NCBI RefSeq assembly: GCF_009299835.1
Contig: NZ_VKCZ01000003.1
Location: 521,450 to 585,449 of the forward strand
Reading direction: 5' to 3'
Source of the DNA: Microlunatus speluncae
Lineage (GTDB): Bacteria; Actinomycetota; Actinomycetes; Propionibacteriales; Propionibacteriaceae
Length of the DNA: 64,000 nt
Position 1 is the stretch's first letter; each line of letters begins with the position of its first letter. The translations under genes were made by a program, and so were the position numbers. Shown here piece by piece: positions 9,346-17,686 of this stretch. The notes beneath the pieces are model-generated. The model saw only the letters and a list, made by a program, of their open reading frames with translations, had not been told where the DNA came from and did no database searches.

Positions 9346-10797
9346 GTGGCCAAACGCAAGTCTTCCTCCGGCGGGCGGTCCCGGAAGCCCACGCCGACGG
9401 ACGTCGCCGGGGCGCCCGTCGACGGCGCGCGCCGGTTCGAGATGCCGTTCCCGGCGGCGGCGCCGCGGCTGATCAATCCGGAGCTCGGGTTGGCTGCCCT
9501 GGTCGGCCGGCTCAGTCGGCACGCGGCCTACTCGATGGACGTCACGGTGCTCGACGCGCCGGACCATCGGCTGCTCCGCTCCGGCGTCCTGCTCGCCCAC
9601 CGGGTGGTCGGCGAACGCGGCGAGTGGTATCTCGCGGCCCCTCGGTGGGCCCCGCTGCTGCCGGCCGAGCGATCGGAACCGATGGGCTCCGGCGACCTGC
9701 CGGAGAGCCTGGCCGGGCTGATCCGGCCGTTCCGGCGCCGGGCCCCGCTCGGGCCGGTCGCCGCGCTGAACTGCGAGCGCCGTGAGTTCGAGTTCCGCGA
9801 CGCCGCGGGCCGGGCGCTCGGCGTGCTGCGGGACGACCGGGTGACCGTACGTCGCGGCGGCGTGACCATCGCCCGCTACCGCGAGGTCACCCTGACCCCG
9901 ACCGGCCCCGGCCTGACCGACGAGCAGCAGGCCTGGCTGACCGACCGGCTGTCCGACGCGGGGGGCACCCCGGTCGAGGACTTCCCGCCGCTGGTGCACC
10001 GGCTCGGCGCGCCGGCGACCGGGCTGACCGACTTCCCGGAGGTCGAGCCACCGGTCGCCGACCTGCCGTTCGGGACCTTCGTCGCCCGCTGGCTCGCGCT
10101 CCGGCTGCGGGCGCTGGTGGCGGCCGATCTCCGGCTGTCCGGGACCGACGACGACAAGACCGATTCGTTGCTCGTCGCCGATCTGGTGGCCGAGGCGGTC
10201 CGGCTCCGGGACGAGATCGAGGCCCTGTCGGGGGTCCTGGACACCGACTGGATCTCCGACCTGGACGACGAGCTCGACTGGGTGATCGAGCCGGGCGGAC
10301 CGGCCGGGTTGCGCGTCCGGCTGCGTGGTGAGCGCTACCTCACCATCCTTGATCAACTGGTGAACGGGATCCGGGCCCCCAAGATCGGCGAGCTGAGCCG
10401 GCTGCCGGCGACCGACGTGATCGGTACGGTGATCGACGACGCCCGGGCCGAGGCGCTGGCGGCCGCGGACGGCCTGGCCGCCGACTCCGGTGACGCGGAC
10501 TGGGAGCGGGTGGCGCAGGGCCTCACCGCCTACCACCGGGCGCTCCGGCTGGCCGAGATCGGCGGACCGGACGGGTCGTCGGCCGAACGGCGGCGACTGG
10601 ACCGGGCCCGGGACGGCATCGCCGTGGTCGAGGACCGGGTCCGCCGGGCCGAGCAACTCCGCGGTCAGGCGGTGGCCACGGACCAGGCCAAGGCGTTCGA
10701 GCTCGGTCGCAGCTACGAGCGGCAGCTGGGCGAGCTGGCCGCCGACCGGGCCGAGTTCCTGCAGCGCTGGGCGAAGTTGATCAAGAAGCTGAGCTGA
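9346..10797 (+). CDS. Degenerate CYTH/CHAD-like protein
   Basis: A 483-aa protein. Residues of about 30-210 resemble a CYTH (triphosphate tunnel) domain: LDAPDHRLLRSGVLLAHR matches its DTPDRRLLRAGxxLR strand, and ARYREVTLTPTGPG matches the EVExEL strand. The ExExK start that defines the catalytic family is missing (FEMPF is in its place). The C-terminal half follows the helical layout of CHAD (ISDLDDELDWVIEPGG, RGERYLTILDQLV) but lacks the conserved histidines. It probably keeps the fold without the polyphosphate chemistry. Lies 14 bp after topA and 31 bp before tmk, so probably in their operon. Family call is by pattern only. Confidence 0.55.
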   Translation: MAKRKSSSGGRSRKPTPTDVAGAPVDGARRFEMPFPAAAPRLINPELGLAALVGRLSRHAAYSMDVTVLDAPDHRLLRSGVLLAHRVVGERGEWYLAAPRWAPLLPAERSEPMGSGDLPESLAGLIRPFRRRAPLGPVAALNCERREFEFRDAAGRALGVLRDDRVTVRRGGVTIARYREVTLTPTGPGLTDEQQAWLTDRLSDAGGTPVEDFPPLVHRLGAPATGLTDFPEVEPPVADLPFGTFVARWLALRLRALVAADLRLSGTDDDKTDSLLVADLVAEAVRLRDEIEALSGVLDTDWISDLDDELDWVIEPGGPAGLRVRLRGERYLTILDQLVNGIRAPKIGELSRLPATDVIGTVIDDARAEALAAADGLAADSGDADWERVAQGLTAYHRALRLAEIGGPDGSSAERRRLDRARDGIAVVEDRVRRAEQLRGQAVATDQAKAFELGRSYERQLGELAADRAEFLQRWAKLIKKLS

Positions 10798-10828
10798 CGA
10801 TGTTGATCAAGAAGAGGATGCGAACGGC

Positions 10829-11467
10829 GTGACCGCGGGACTGTTCATCGTGTTCGAGGGCGGGGACGGCGTCGGCAAGTCGACCCAGGCCAGACGGCTG
10901 GCCCGGTGGCTGACCGAGCGTGATCATGAGGTGGTGCGGACCTTCGAGCCGGGCGACACCCTGGCCGGGCGGGAGATCCGTCGGCTGGTGCTGGACCATG
11001 CGTCGGGCGAGCTGGATCCGCGGGCCGAAGCCCTGCTCTACGCCGCCGACAAGGCCCAGCACCTGTTCGAGGTGGTCCGGCCGGCGCTGGCCCGGGGAGC
11101 GGTGGTCATCTGCGACCGCTACGTCGACACGATGCTGGCGTACCAGGGCGCGGGCCGGGCGTTGGACCTGGCCGAGGTGGCCCGGATCGCCCGCTGGGCC
11201 ACCGCCGAGCTGCGGCCCGACCTCACCGTGCTGCTCGATCTCGACCCGCGCCGGGCGGTCGGCACCAAGGCGGTCAAGGACAAGCTCGAGTCGGCCGGTG
11301 AGTCGTTCCACGACCGGGCCCGACAACACTTCCTCGACCTGGCCGCCGAGGCACCCGAGAGCTACCTGGTGCTGCCGGCCCGGGACGCCGAGACCGCCAT
11401 CGCCGCGAGCGTCGCCGACCGGGTCGCGGCGCTGCTGTCGGCGCGGACCGGCACACTGGCACCATGA
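10829..11467 (+). CDS. tmk: Thymidylate kinase
   Basis: dTMP kinase, 212 aa, makes dTDP from dTMP and ATP for DNA synthesis. The P-loop is FEGGDGVGKSTQARRL (residues 9-24). The DRY-type motif is VICDRYVDTMLAYQGAGR, which positions dTMP, and LDLDPRRAVGTKA follows. The start is GTG 10829; the nearby ATG at 10820 meets a stop after four codons. Its stop overlaps the holB start by 4 bp (ATGA), so tmk and holB are translationally coupled. Confidence 0.95.
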   Translation: MTAGLFIVFEGGDGVGKSTQARRLARWLTERDHEVVRTFEPGDTLAGREIRRLVLDHASGELDPRAEALLYAADKAQHLFEVVRPALARGAVVICDRYVDTMLAYQGAGRALDLAEVARIARWATAELRPDLTVLLDLDPRRAVGTKAVKDKLESAGESFHDRARQHFLDLAAEAPESYLVLPARDAETAIAASVADRVAALLSARTGTLAP

Positions 11468-12648
11468 CCGCCGCCAGCCCCGCCGTCGACTCCGGCCCCG
11501 CCCCCGAGCTGCCCGGAGTCTGGAGCGAGCTGATCGGCCAGGAGCGGTCGGTCGTCGTACTGCGTCGGGCCGTCGCCGGCGAACGGAACGCGATGGCCCA
11601 CGCCTGGCTGGTCACCGGGCCACCCGGGTCGGGCCGGTCCAACGTCGGCCGGGCCTTCGCCGCGGCGTTGCAGTGCCGGCGCGGCGGCTGCGGCGAGTGC
11701 TCCGACTGCCGCACCTCACGCTCCGGCGCGCACCCCGATGTCACCCTGGTCCGGACCGAACAGCTGTCGATCGGCGTCGACGAGGTCCGCGAACTGGTCC
11801 GGCGGGCCGCGATGAGCCCGACCATGGGCCGCCGCCAGGTGCTGGTCGTCGAGGACGCGGACCGGGTCACCGAGCGCGGCGCGGACGCCCTGCTGAAGAG
11901 CATCGAGGAGCCGGCGCCGAAGACGGTCTGGATCCTCTGCGCGCCGACCGTGGACGACGTGGTGCCGACCATCCGGTCCCGCTGCCGGCTGCTCACCCTG
12001 CAGACCCCGACCGTCGCCGCCGTGGCCCGCTTGCTGCAGGCCCGGGACGGCGTCGAGCCGGAGCTGGCCGAGTACGCGGCCCGGGTGGCCCAGGGCCACG
12101 TCGGCCGGGCCCGCGCGCTGGCCCGCAACCCCGCGGCGCGGGAGCGGCGGATGGCCGTGCTCGCCATCCCCGGCCGGCTGACCGACCTCGGCTCCTGCCT
12201 GCAGGCCGCGGCCGAGCTGGTCGAGGCCACCGCCGAGGAGGCGGCCGCCTCGACCGCCGAGCTGGACCAGAAGGAGAAGGCCGAGCTGTCCGAGGCGCTG
12301 GGGTTCGGCACCAAGGGGGCCCGACCGCGCAACGCCCAGGCCGCGATGAAGGAGCTGGAGGACCAGCAGAAGGCCCGGGCGAAGCGCTTCCAGCGCGACG
12401 CCATCGACCGCGCGCTGACCGAGCTGACCGGCTTCTACCGGGACACCCTGAGCATCCAGACCGGCTCCGGTGCCGAGCTGGTCAATCCGGAGCTGGCGCC
12501 GCAGCTGGGGGTGCTGGCGCGGAAGACCACGGCAGCGTCCACGCTGCACCGGATCGACGCCCTGCTGGCCTGCCGCGAGGCGCTGGAAAACAACGTCGCG
12601 CCGCTGCTGGCCGTCGAGTCGACCCTGATCGGCCTGGCCAGAGGCTGA
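11464..12648 (+). CDS. holB: DNA polymerase III subunit delta' (clamp loader)
   Basis: Clamp-loader subunit, 394 aa. It has a modified P-loop GPPGSGRSNVGRAFA, with Arg for Lys, which is usual in delta' because it does not hydrolyse ATP. A zinc module with four cysteines follows (CRRGGCGECSDC), then VLVVEDADRVTERGADALLKSIEEP and the sensor-type TIRSRC. It acts with gamma/tau and delta to load the beta clamp. The initiator ATG overlaps the tmk stop. The extended C-terminal region (residues 250-394) is helical and less conserved. Confidence 0.93.
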   Translation: MTAASPAVDSGPAPELPGVWSELIGQERSVVVLRRAVAGERNAMAHAWLVTGPPGSGRSNVGRAFAAALQCRRGGCGECSDCRTSRSGAHPDVTLVRTEQLSIGVDEVRELVRRAAMSPTMGRRQVLVVEDADRVTERGADALLKSIEEPAPKTVWILCAPTVDDVVPTIRSRCRLLTLQTPTVAAVARLLQARDGVEPELAEYAARVAQGHVGRARALARNPAARERRMAVLAIPGRLTDLGSCLQAAAELVEATAEEAAASTAELDQKEKAELSEALGFGTKGARPRNAQAAMKELEDQQKARAKRFQRDAIDRALTELTGFYRDTLSIQTGSGAELVNPELAPQLGVLARKTTAASTLHRIDALLACREALENNVAPLLAVESTLIGLARG

Positions 12649-12716
12649 TTCGGCGCCACCGCCGAAATCGGACCGAAATTGCGCGAGAAACAGCTGTCCC
12701 ATCCTGTGGATTGAGT

Positions 12717-12744
12717 TTGCAAGACGGTCGCGGTCTAGTACTGT
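12717..12744 (+). promoter_or_regulatory. Promoter of the first small RNA
   Basis: TTGCAA (12717-12722), a 16-bp spacer and TACTGT (12739-12744) would start a transcript near 12751, just before a long hairpin. Confidence 0.45.
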
Positions 12745-12749
12745 TCTTC

Positions 12750-12869
12750 TCAGGTTGCCGGAGGGCACGAACCCCCGAGCGTTCTCTCCGGCAACCCTTT
12801 CCGGTTCTCCGGCCGGCTTTGCATCAATCCGGTGATGCCGCTCAGATTCTGAGCGGCATTTTGTCGTTT
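12750..12869 (+). ncRNA. Candidate small RNA or leader with its own terminator
   Basis: Stretch with no reading frame after holB. An 11-bp perfect stem (12753-12763 with 12786-12796) closes a 22-nt loop containing ACCCCCGAG. A second stem, GCATCA/TGATGC (12821-12838), overlaps by 4 nt the terminator stem at 12835, so the two are mutually exclusive, as in an attenuator. A strong intrinsic terminator ends it. Because a second RNA-like unit follows before the next gene, I favour a free small RNA of about 120 nt over a riboswitch. Family not recognised. Confidence 0.45.
12835..12869 (+). terminator. Intrinsic terminator
   Basis: Two 12-bp arms (12835-12846 and 12848-12859) pair perfectly around a single base and are followed by TTTTGTCGTTT. 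It ends the holB operon and/or the small RNA. Confidence 0.8.
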
Positions 12870-12886
12870 CCGGATCAGTTGCGAGT

Positions 12887-12892
12887 TAGGGT
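12887..12892 (+). promoter_or_regulatory. -10 box TAGGGT of the 6C-like RNA
   Basis: TAGGGT lies about 7 nt before the inferred RNA start near 12899. No clear -35 is seen. Confidence 0.4.
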
Positions 12893-12898
12893 AGATGG

Positions 12899-13000
12899 GC
12901 TACTTTCCAGCGGCGCTCTGCGGAGTGCCACGGGTGGACGCCCCCGAGCCACCCGGCCCAGGAAGGCCCGGCCGCCCCCGCATGCCGGGCCTTCCCCTTG
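12899..13000 (+). ncRNA. 6C-like small RNA
   Basis: Two adjacent hairpins each expose a C-rich 11-nt loop. The first is CGGGTGG/CCACCCG (12931-12937 with 12949-12955), loop ACGCCCCCGAG. The second has 12-bp arms (12961-12972 with 12984-12995), loop CGCCCCCGCAT. Twin hairpins with cytosine-rich loops are the definition of the actinobacterial 6C RNA, a growth-linked regulator in mycobacteria and Streptomyces whose loops pair with G-rich mRNA sites. Ends are approximate. The family call is by structure, without a covariance search. Confidence 0.55.
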
Positions 13001-13014
13001 CCTTCCCCGACCTT

Positions 13015-13020
13015 TACGCT
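13015..13020 (+). promoter_or_regulatory. -10 box TACGCT of the PSP1 gene
   Basis: TACGCT stands 7 nt before ATG 13028. This supports that start over a longer frame opening at 12998. Confidence 0.5.
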
Positions 13021-13027
13021 GACGCCC

Positions 13028-13897
13028 ATGGCGCGGGTCATGGCTGTCTCGTTCCGCCGCTACGGGCGGCTCTACTATCTTGACCCCGGCGACCGTGACT
13101 ACCGGGTCGGTGATCAGGTCCTGGTGCCGACCGACACCAGCGCCGAGGTCGCCGAATGCGTCTGGGCGCCGGAGTGGGTGGATGACGCCGAACTGGCCTT
13201 CGCCGACCTGCCGCGCTGCCAGGGTCTGGCCTCCGCCCAGCACCTGGAACGCGACGCCGCCAACCGCCGCCGGCGCGCCGAGGCCAGGCTCGTGGCCAAG
13301 AAGTTGATCAAGAAACATGCCCTGCCGATGAAGCTGATCGGGGTCGACTTCGTGGACGGCGATGCCAGCGTCGATCTGTTGGTCGTGATCTATTTCCACG
13401 CCCCGGGCCGGGTCGACTTCCGCGCCCTGGTGGGGGATCTGGCCCGCTCCCTGCAGGCCCGGATCGACCTGCGCCAGATCGGCGCTCGCGACGCGGCCCG
13501 GATCACCGGCGGACTGGGCAGCTGCGGCCGGGAGTTGTGCTGTGCCACGTTCCTGACCGACTTCGAGCCGGTCAGCCTGCGGATGGCCAAGCTGCAGAAC
13601 CTGCCGGCGAACCCGCTGCGGATCTCCGGCGCCTGCGGCCGACTGATGTGCTGCCTGAAGTACGAGCACCCGCTCTACGCCAGCTTCACCAAGGAGGCGC
13701 CGGCGATCGGGTCGGAGGTCTCGACCGAAGCCGGCGACGGGGTGGTCATCGCGCACCAGGTGCCCAGTGACTCGGTCGTCGTCCGGATGACCGACTCCGG
13801 CCGGGTGACGAGCTGCAACCGGGCCTCGGTCTGCGGCTCCCGCGCCGCGTACACCGAACGCCGCCCGCCGACCCCGGAACCGCCCGGACCTCGCTAG
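13028..13897 (+). CDS. PSP1 C-terminal domain protein (YaaT/RicT-like)
   Basis: A 289-aa protein of the YaaT/RicT family, in Bacillus part of the RicAFT complex that controls RNA maturation and phosphorelay and holds Fe-S clusters. The conserved cysteine blocks GSCGRELCCATFL and GACGRLMCCLKYEH are intact, as are the PSP1 core LPMKLIGVDFVDGD and RVDFRALVGDLA. Its place after holB mirrors the holB-yaaT order of Firmicutes. RicA and RicF partners are not seen here, so the actinobacterial role may differ. Confidence 0.85.
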   Translation: MARVMAVSFRRYGRLYYLDPGDRDYRVGDQVLVPTDTSAEVAECVWAPEWVDDAELAFADLPRCQGLASAQHLERDAANRRRRAEARLVAKKLIKKHALPMKLIGVDFVDGDASVDLLVVIYFHAPGRVDFRALVGDLARSLQARIDLRQIGARDAARITGGLGSCGRELCCATFLTDFEPVSLRMAKLQNLPANPLRISGACGRLMCCLKYEHPLYASFTKEAPAIGSEVSTEAGDGVVIAHQVPSDSVVVRMTDSGRVTSCNRASVCGSRAAYTERRPPTPEPPGPR

Positions 13898-13941
13898 ATT
13901 GTGCGCGGCACGACTCGGGTCCTGCGGACGGAAAGTGACAC

Positions 13942-14415
13942 GTGACTGAGGCTCAACAGCCACTGCGGAACGAGAGCGCCGCCGGGCCGCGCGCGGCCGG
14001 GATGGCGGCGGTCCGAGCGCTGACCCCGGTGCTGGCGATCACGGTGGCCGGTGTCGTCGGCGTCTTCGGCTACCGCTATTTCTCCGACCGGTTCGACTTC
14101 GCCGCGCACTACGTGGCCGGTCTCGGCGGCACGATGCTGCTGCTCGCGGTGCTCGGGTTCGGCCGCCGGCGGCGACGCGAGTGGTCGGTCGTGGTGCTGA
14201 CCGTGATCGCCTGCCTGCTCGGCGTCGGCTGCGAGCTGGTCCTGTTTCCGGGCGGCGGATTCGATCTTGTCGACGTCGCGAACCAGAGTCTGGGCGCGCT
14301 GACGGCCGGGATCGTGTTCGCGCTCTGGCCCGTCCGCGGGCTCGCGGTGATCATCTGGCTGGTCCTGGCCTTCGGATTCCTCGGCGGAGGTGGGCGGCTT
14401 GTCGGGCTCCTCTAG
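13942..14415 (+). CDS. Four-helix membrane protein, VanZ-like layout
   Basis: A 157-aa protein with four hydrophobic segments. After the second helix comes an EL-FPGGG-FDLVDVANQSLGAL stretch, which resembles the ExxQ...D...N..G pattern of VanZ-type proteins. DFAAHYVAGLGG matches their first HxxxF-like helix. Start is GTG 13942. The end overlaps the next gene by 26 bp, so the two are probably translated together. Function unknown; the VanZ resemblance is a weak pattern match. Confidence 0.6.
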   Translation: MTEAQQPLRNESAAGPRAAGMAAVRALTPVLAITVAGVVGVFGYRYFSDRFDFAAHYVAGLGGTMLLLAVLGFGRRRRREWSVVVLTVIACLLGVGCELVLFPGGGFDLVDVANQSLGALTAGIVFALWPVRGLAVIIWLVLAFGFLGGGGRLVGLL

Positions 14416-14833
14416 GCCGGTGGTGGTGGTGGTGACCCTGGCGATCATCGCGGCGCTGCTCTGGGGTGCCGCCATCATGATCACCTTCACCCGGACGATC
14501 GTCCCGCAGTCCTTCGCGGCCGAAACGATCATGGACGTGTCGGTGCACGAGGAGCATCAGCCGGGCCGCGACGACGCGATCTTCGTCCGGACCGACCGGC
14601 GGACCCTGCGGGTCGATCCGAGCGCCGCCGCCTGCCTGCGCCGCGGCGACACCGTGTCAAAGGAGGCGTGGTCGATGACGGTCCGGCGATCCGATGCTCC
14701 GGACTGCCAGCTGGAGCCGCCGCTCCAACTGGCCGCGGTCGCCGGCGTGCCGATCCTGATCACCGTCCTCACCGGCGGCTGTCTGATGCTCGGTCGGCGA
14801 ATCTCGCGCCAGCTGCAACCCGGCGGCGGCTGA
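14390..14833 (+). CDS. Two-helix membrane protein of unknown function
   Basis: A 147-aa protein with a hydrophobic helix at each end and an extracytoplasmic-looking middle of about 75 residues with two cysteines (AACLRRG, APDCQLEP). The frame opens at GTG 14390, overlapping the preceding gene. TTG 14399 has GGAGG at the better distance of 8 nt and may be the true start. The pair looks like a small two-component membrane unit; I do not recognise the family. Confidence 0.55.
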   Translation: MGGLSGSSRPVVVVVTLAIIAALLWGAAIMITFTRTIVPQSFAAETIMDVSVHEEHQPGRDDAIFVRTDRRTLRVDPSAAACLRRGDTVSKEAWSMTVRRSDAPDCQLEPPLQLAAVAGVPILITVLTGGCLMLGRRISRQLQPGGG

Positions 14834-14849
14834 GCCCGTAAGGGAAGGG

Positions 14850-14869
14850 GGTGGGTCGGTCGACCCACC
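14850..14869 (+). terminator. Hairpin after the membrane protein pair
   Basis: GGTGGGTCG and CGACCCACC pair around 2 nt. It has no T-run, so it could instead be a regulatory palindrome in front of 14904. Confidence 0.35.
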
Positions 14870-14903
14870 GCAGCCTCAGCTGAACCGAAGGGACCTCTGC
14901 GTG

Positions 14904-15998
14904 ATGAAGCGACGCGATCTGTTGGCGACGGCCGGACTGGCCGGACTCGGGCTGGCGATCCACACCGGGACGGACCGGGCGGCCGCGCTCGGCCCGGCCG
15001 CCGGCCGCGGCTGGACCGGCTCCCCGGTCGGCCTGGCCGAGACCTTCCTGGACGATGTCGACAGCACCCGGCACGGCACCTGGGCGGTCGGGGTGACCCT
15101 GCTGGAGGGATTCCAGGACACCCGGCCGCTGACCCTGCGCTGGCAGAACGGGCGCTGGGCCGCCACGCCGAATCCGGTCCGGACCCACTCGGTGTTGTCG
15201 AGCGTGGCCGTCGCCGGGCGGGACGAGGTCTGGGCGGTGGGCGTCGACTACGCCGATCCGCAGGCGCCGCAGCCGCTGGCACTGCGCTGGAACGGTCGCG
15301 GGTGGCGGGTGGTCGAGCCGCCGCCGGTGCCGACCGGGGCGTTCGGCAATGTCGTGGCCGCGCCGGACGGCTCCGTCTGGGTGGCCGGCTGGGCCGACAT
15401 CGACGGCGCCGAGCGCGGTGTCGTGTATCGCTACGCCGACGGCCGTTGGCAGCCGCTGCTCGACGGGCTGGAACAGTCGATCAACGGCAACGCGCTGCTG
15501 GTGTCGTCCGCCACCGACGCCTGGCTGGCGCTGAATCCGGGGCTGGTGCACTTCAACGGGAAGTCCTGGTCGCCGGTCGAGGAGTTCCCCGCCGACGGGT
15601 CGCAGATCCTGACCGGGCTGACCGCGGCCGGACCGGACGACCTGTGGGGTGTCGGGGTCGAACACAGCCAGTCCGGTGAGCGTCCGCTGGCCGTGCACTA
15701 CGACGGCGGCAGCTGGAGCACGGTCGCGGTGCCGGAGGAGTCGGCCCAGCTCTACGACGTGGCGATCTGGGACGGCCGGGCCGTGGCGGTCGGCGAACGC
15801 TTCATCGAGCAGCCCGACGGGATCGTGATCTTCAAGCCGTACGTCCTCGAGCACCGCCGGCAGGCCTTCGTGCCCGTCGACCCGCCGAAGGTGCCGGCGA
15901 AGGCGACCGGCGTGCTGACCGGCCTCGTGGCCGGCCGGTCCCGGCTCTGGACCGTCGGCGGGGTGGCCGAGGCGGCCTTCGCGGCCTATCGCGGCTGA
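14904..15998 (+). CDS. Exported beta-propeller protein with Tat-like signal
   Basis: A 364-aa protein beginning MKRRDLLATAGLAGLGLAI, a twin-arginine-type signal, so probably exported folded. The rest is a run of blades with the pattern DEVWAVG, GSVWVAGW, DDLWGVG and SRLWTVGG, each after a W-x-V strand, as in seven-bladed Kelch/WD-type propellers. GAAGGG lies about 11 nt before ATG 14904; an overlapping GTG (14901) would add one residue. No catalytic residues are visible, so a binding or structural role at the cell surface is likely. Confidence 0.65.
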   Translation: MKRRDLLATAGLAGLGLAIHTGTDRAAALGPAAGRGWTGSPVGLAETFLDDVDSTRHGTWAVGVTLLEGFQDTRPLTLRWQNGRWAATPNPVRTHSVLSSVAVAGRDEVWAVGVDYADPQAPQPLALRWNGRGWRVVEPPPVPTGAFGNVVAAPDGSVWVAGWADIDGAERGVVYRYADGRWQPLLDGLEQSINGNALLVSSATDAWLALNPGLVHFNGKSWSPVEEFPADGSQILTGLTAAGPDDLWGVGVEHSQSGERPLAVHYDGGSWSTVAVPEESAQLYDVAIWDGRAVAVGERFIEQPDGIVIFKPYVLEHRRQAFVPVDPPKVPAKATGVLTGLVAGRSRLWTVGGVAEAAFAAYRG

Positions 15999-16029
15999 CC
16001 CGGAGGCCCTGCCGGGCGTGATCAGCCGG

Positions 16030-16035
16030 TAGGCT
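16030..16035 (+). promoter_or_regulatory. -10 box TAGGCT
   Basis: Six nt before ATG 16042; no ribosome site intervenes. Confidence 0.5.
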
Positions 16036-16041
16036 CGGTCC

Positions 16042-17667
16042 ATGGTGGTGGGGTGCGGACGATCGATCTTGTCGCGCCCGCGCCCGCGCGCAGCCGCAGT
16101 GGTCGCGATGATCATCATCGCCGGCCTGGTCGGCTCGTGCTCCGTGGCTCCGATCGGCCCCCGGCGGCCCGCACCGGCTCCGAGCAGTTCCGCGCCGGCG
16201 TCGTCGGCGAGCCCGACCGAGCTGCAGGAGACCGGCCGTCCGATCAAGAGTCCGCCCCAGGTCCGGCCGAGCGGCTTCGCGGCTCCGCCGCCGGGCAAGG
16301 GGCTTGATCGTTATCGCGCGCAGCGGCTCGCCTGGTCCCCGTGCGGCACCAACCAGGACGACCCGCTGGAGTGCGCGGCGGTGCTGGTGCCGCTGGACTA
16401 CAAGCAGCCGGACAAGATGGCGATCACCCTCAGCCTGGCTCGGCGGCCGGCCAAGCTGCAGCCGAGCAAGGGCAGCCTGTTCATCAATCCCGGCGGGCCC
16501 GGCGCTTCCGGGGTCGACTACGTCGGCTACTTCGAGAAGTCGGGGCTGGACTCCTTCGACATCGTCGGCTGGGATCCGCGCGGCGTCGCCCGGTCGACCC
16601 CGGTGACCTGCTTCGGCGGCGAACAGTTGGCCGCCTACACCGAGCTGGACATGTCGCCGGACAGCGATCAGGAAGATCTGGCGCTGCAGGAGTCCAACCG
16701 CCGGTTCGGCGAGTCCTGCCTGCAGCAGTCCGGCGCGCTGTTGCAGCACGTCTCCACCGAGGAGACCGTACGTGATCTTGATCTGCTGCGGCACCTGGTC
16801 GGGGACCGCAAGCTCAACTACTTCGGCGCCTCCTACGGCACCGAGATCGGCGCCTACTACGCGCACTTCTTCCCCGGCCGGGCCGGCCGGCTGGTGCTGG
16901 ACGGCGCGGTGTCGCTGACGCCCGATGACGAGATCAGCCAGACCCAGGGCTTCGAGCGGGCGCTGACCGACTTCGCCGACTGGTGTGTCCGAGAGAGCTG
17001 CCGGCTCGGCGACAGCCAGCAGGAGGTGCTGTCCGCGATCACCGATCTCTGGGATTCTCTGGACTCCCGGCCGCTCGAGGTCGGCGACCGGGTGCTCACC
17101 CAGACCCTGGGCGTGACCGCGGTGATCCAGGTGCTGTACGACGACGAGGAGGGCTGGCGGTTGCTGGCCCAGGCCCTGCTGCTGGCGATCACCGAGGACA
17201 ACGGGCAGGGTCTGCTCTATTTCGCCGACCAGTACAACGTCCGCGATGATCAAGGAAACTTCGGTCAGCTGAACTACGGCTTCCCGGCAGTGCGCTGTCT
17301 GGACAACTCCGACGAAGGCGTTGCGGACGCGAAGCAGGATGCCGCCGACGACGCCCGGATGGCCCCGGTGATCGGCCCGTACATCGGCCTCGACTACACC
17401 TGCCCGCTGTGGCCGGTCAAGGCGCGGAAGCGGCCGGACAAGATCACCGGCAAGGGGACCCCGCCGATCATCGTGATCGGCAACACCGGCGACTCGGCGA
17501 CCCCGTACGAGTATGCCGTCGACATGGCCGACCAGCTGGAGTCCGGCGTGTTGATCACCTACCGCGGCCAGGGTCACCTGTCCTATCGGCGCAGCGCCTG
17601 CGTCCGGGAACTGGTGATCGGCTACCTGACCAAGGACAAGGCGCCGAAGGACGGCGCAAAATGTTGA
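16042..17667 (+). CDS. Lipoprotein alpha/beta hydrolase (TAP/Slp family peptidase)
   Basis: A 541-aa secreted hydrolase of the tripeptidyl aminopeptidase (SlpD/SlpE, TAP-like C-terminal) family. The signal peptide ends in a lipobox, IAGLVGSCS, so the Cys should be lipidated, followed by a Pro/Ser/Ala-rich linker. The oxyanion block is LFINPGGPGASGVDY, the nucleophile elbow is YFGASYGTEIG, and the TAP C-terminal domain supplies the distal acid and His (YRGQGHLSYRRS). Genes of this type often lie downstream of holB in actinobacteria. Likely cleaves peptides or esters outside the membrane. Confidence 0.88.
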   Translation: MVVGCGRSILSRPRPRAAAVVAMIIIAGLVGSCSVAPIGPRRPAPAPSSSAPASSASPTELQETGRPIKSPPQVRPSGFAAPPPGKGLDRYRAQRLAWSPCGTNQDDPLECAAVLVPLDYKQPDKMAITLSLARRPAKLQPSKGSLFINPGGPGASGVDYVGYFEKSGLDSFDIVGWDPRGVARSTPVTCFGGEQLAAYTELDMSPDSDQEDLALQESNRRFGESCLQQSGALLQHVSTEETVRDLDLLRHLVGDRKLNYFGASYGTEIGAYYAHFFPGRAGRLVLDGAVSLTPDDEISQTQGFERALTDFADWCVRESCRLGDSQQEVLSAITDLWDSLDSRPLEVGDRVLTQTLGVTAVIQVLYDDEEGWRLLAQALLLAITEDNGQGLLYFADQYNVRDDQGNFGQLNYGFPAVRCLDNSDEGVADAKQDAADDARMAPVIGPYIGLDYTCPLWPVKARKRPDKITGKGTPPIIVIGNTGDSATPYEYAVDMADQLESGVLITYRGQGHLSYRRSACVRELVIGYLTKDKAPKDGAKC

Positions 17668-17686
17668 TCACGTCGCTGACCCGGCG

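Noticed and set aside
12750..12869. Known riboswitch (c-di-AMP or cobalamin type)
   Set aside because: None of the conserved core motifs of those classes could be found in the sequence.
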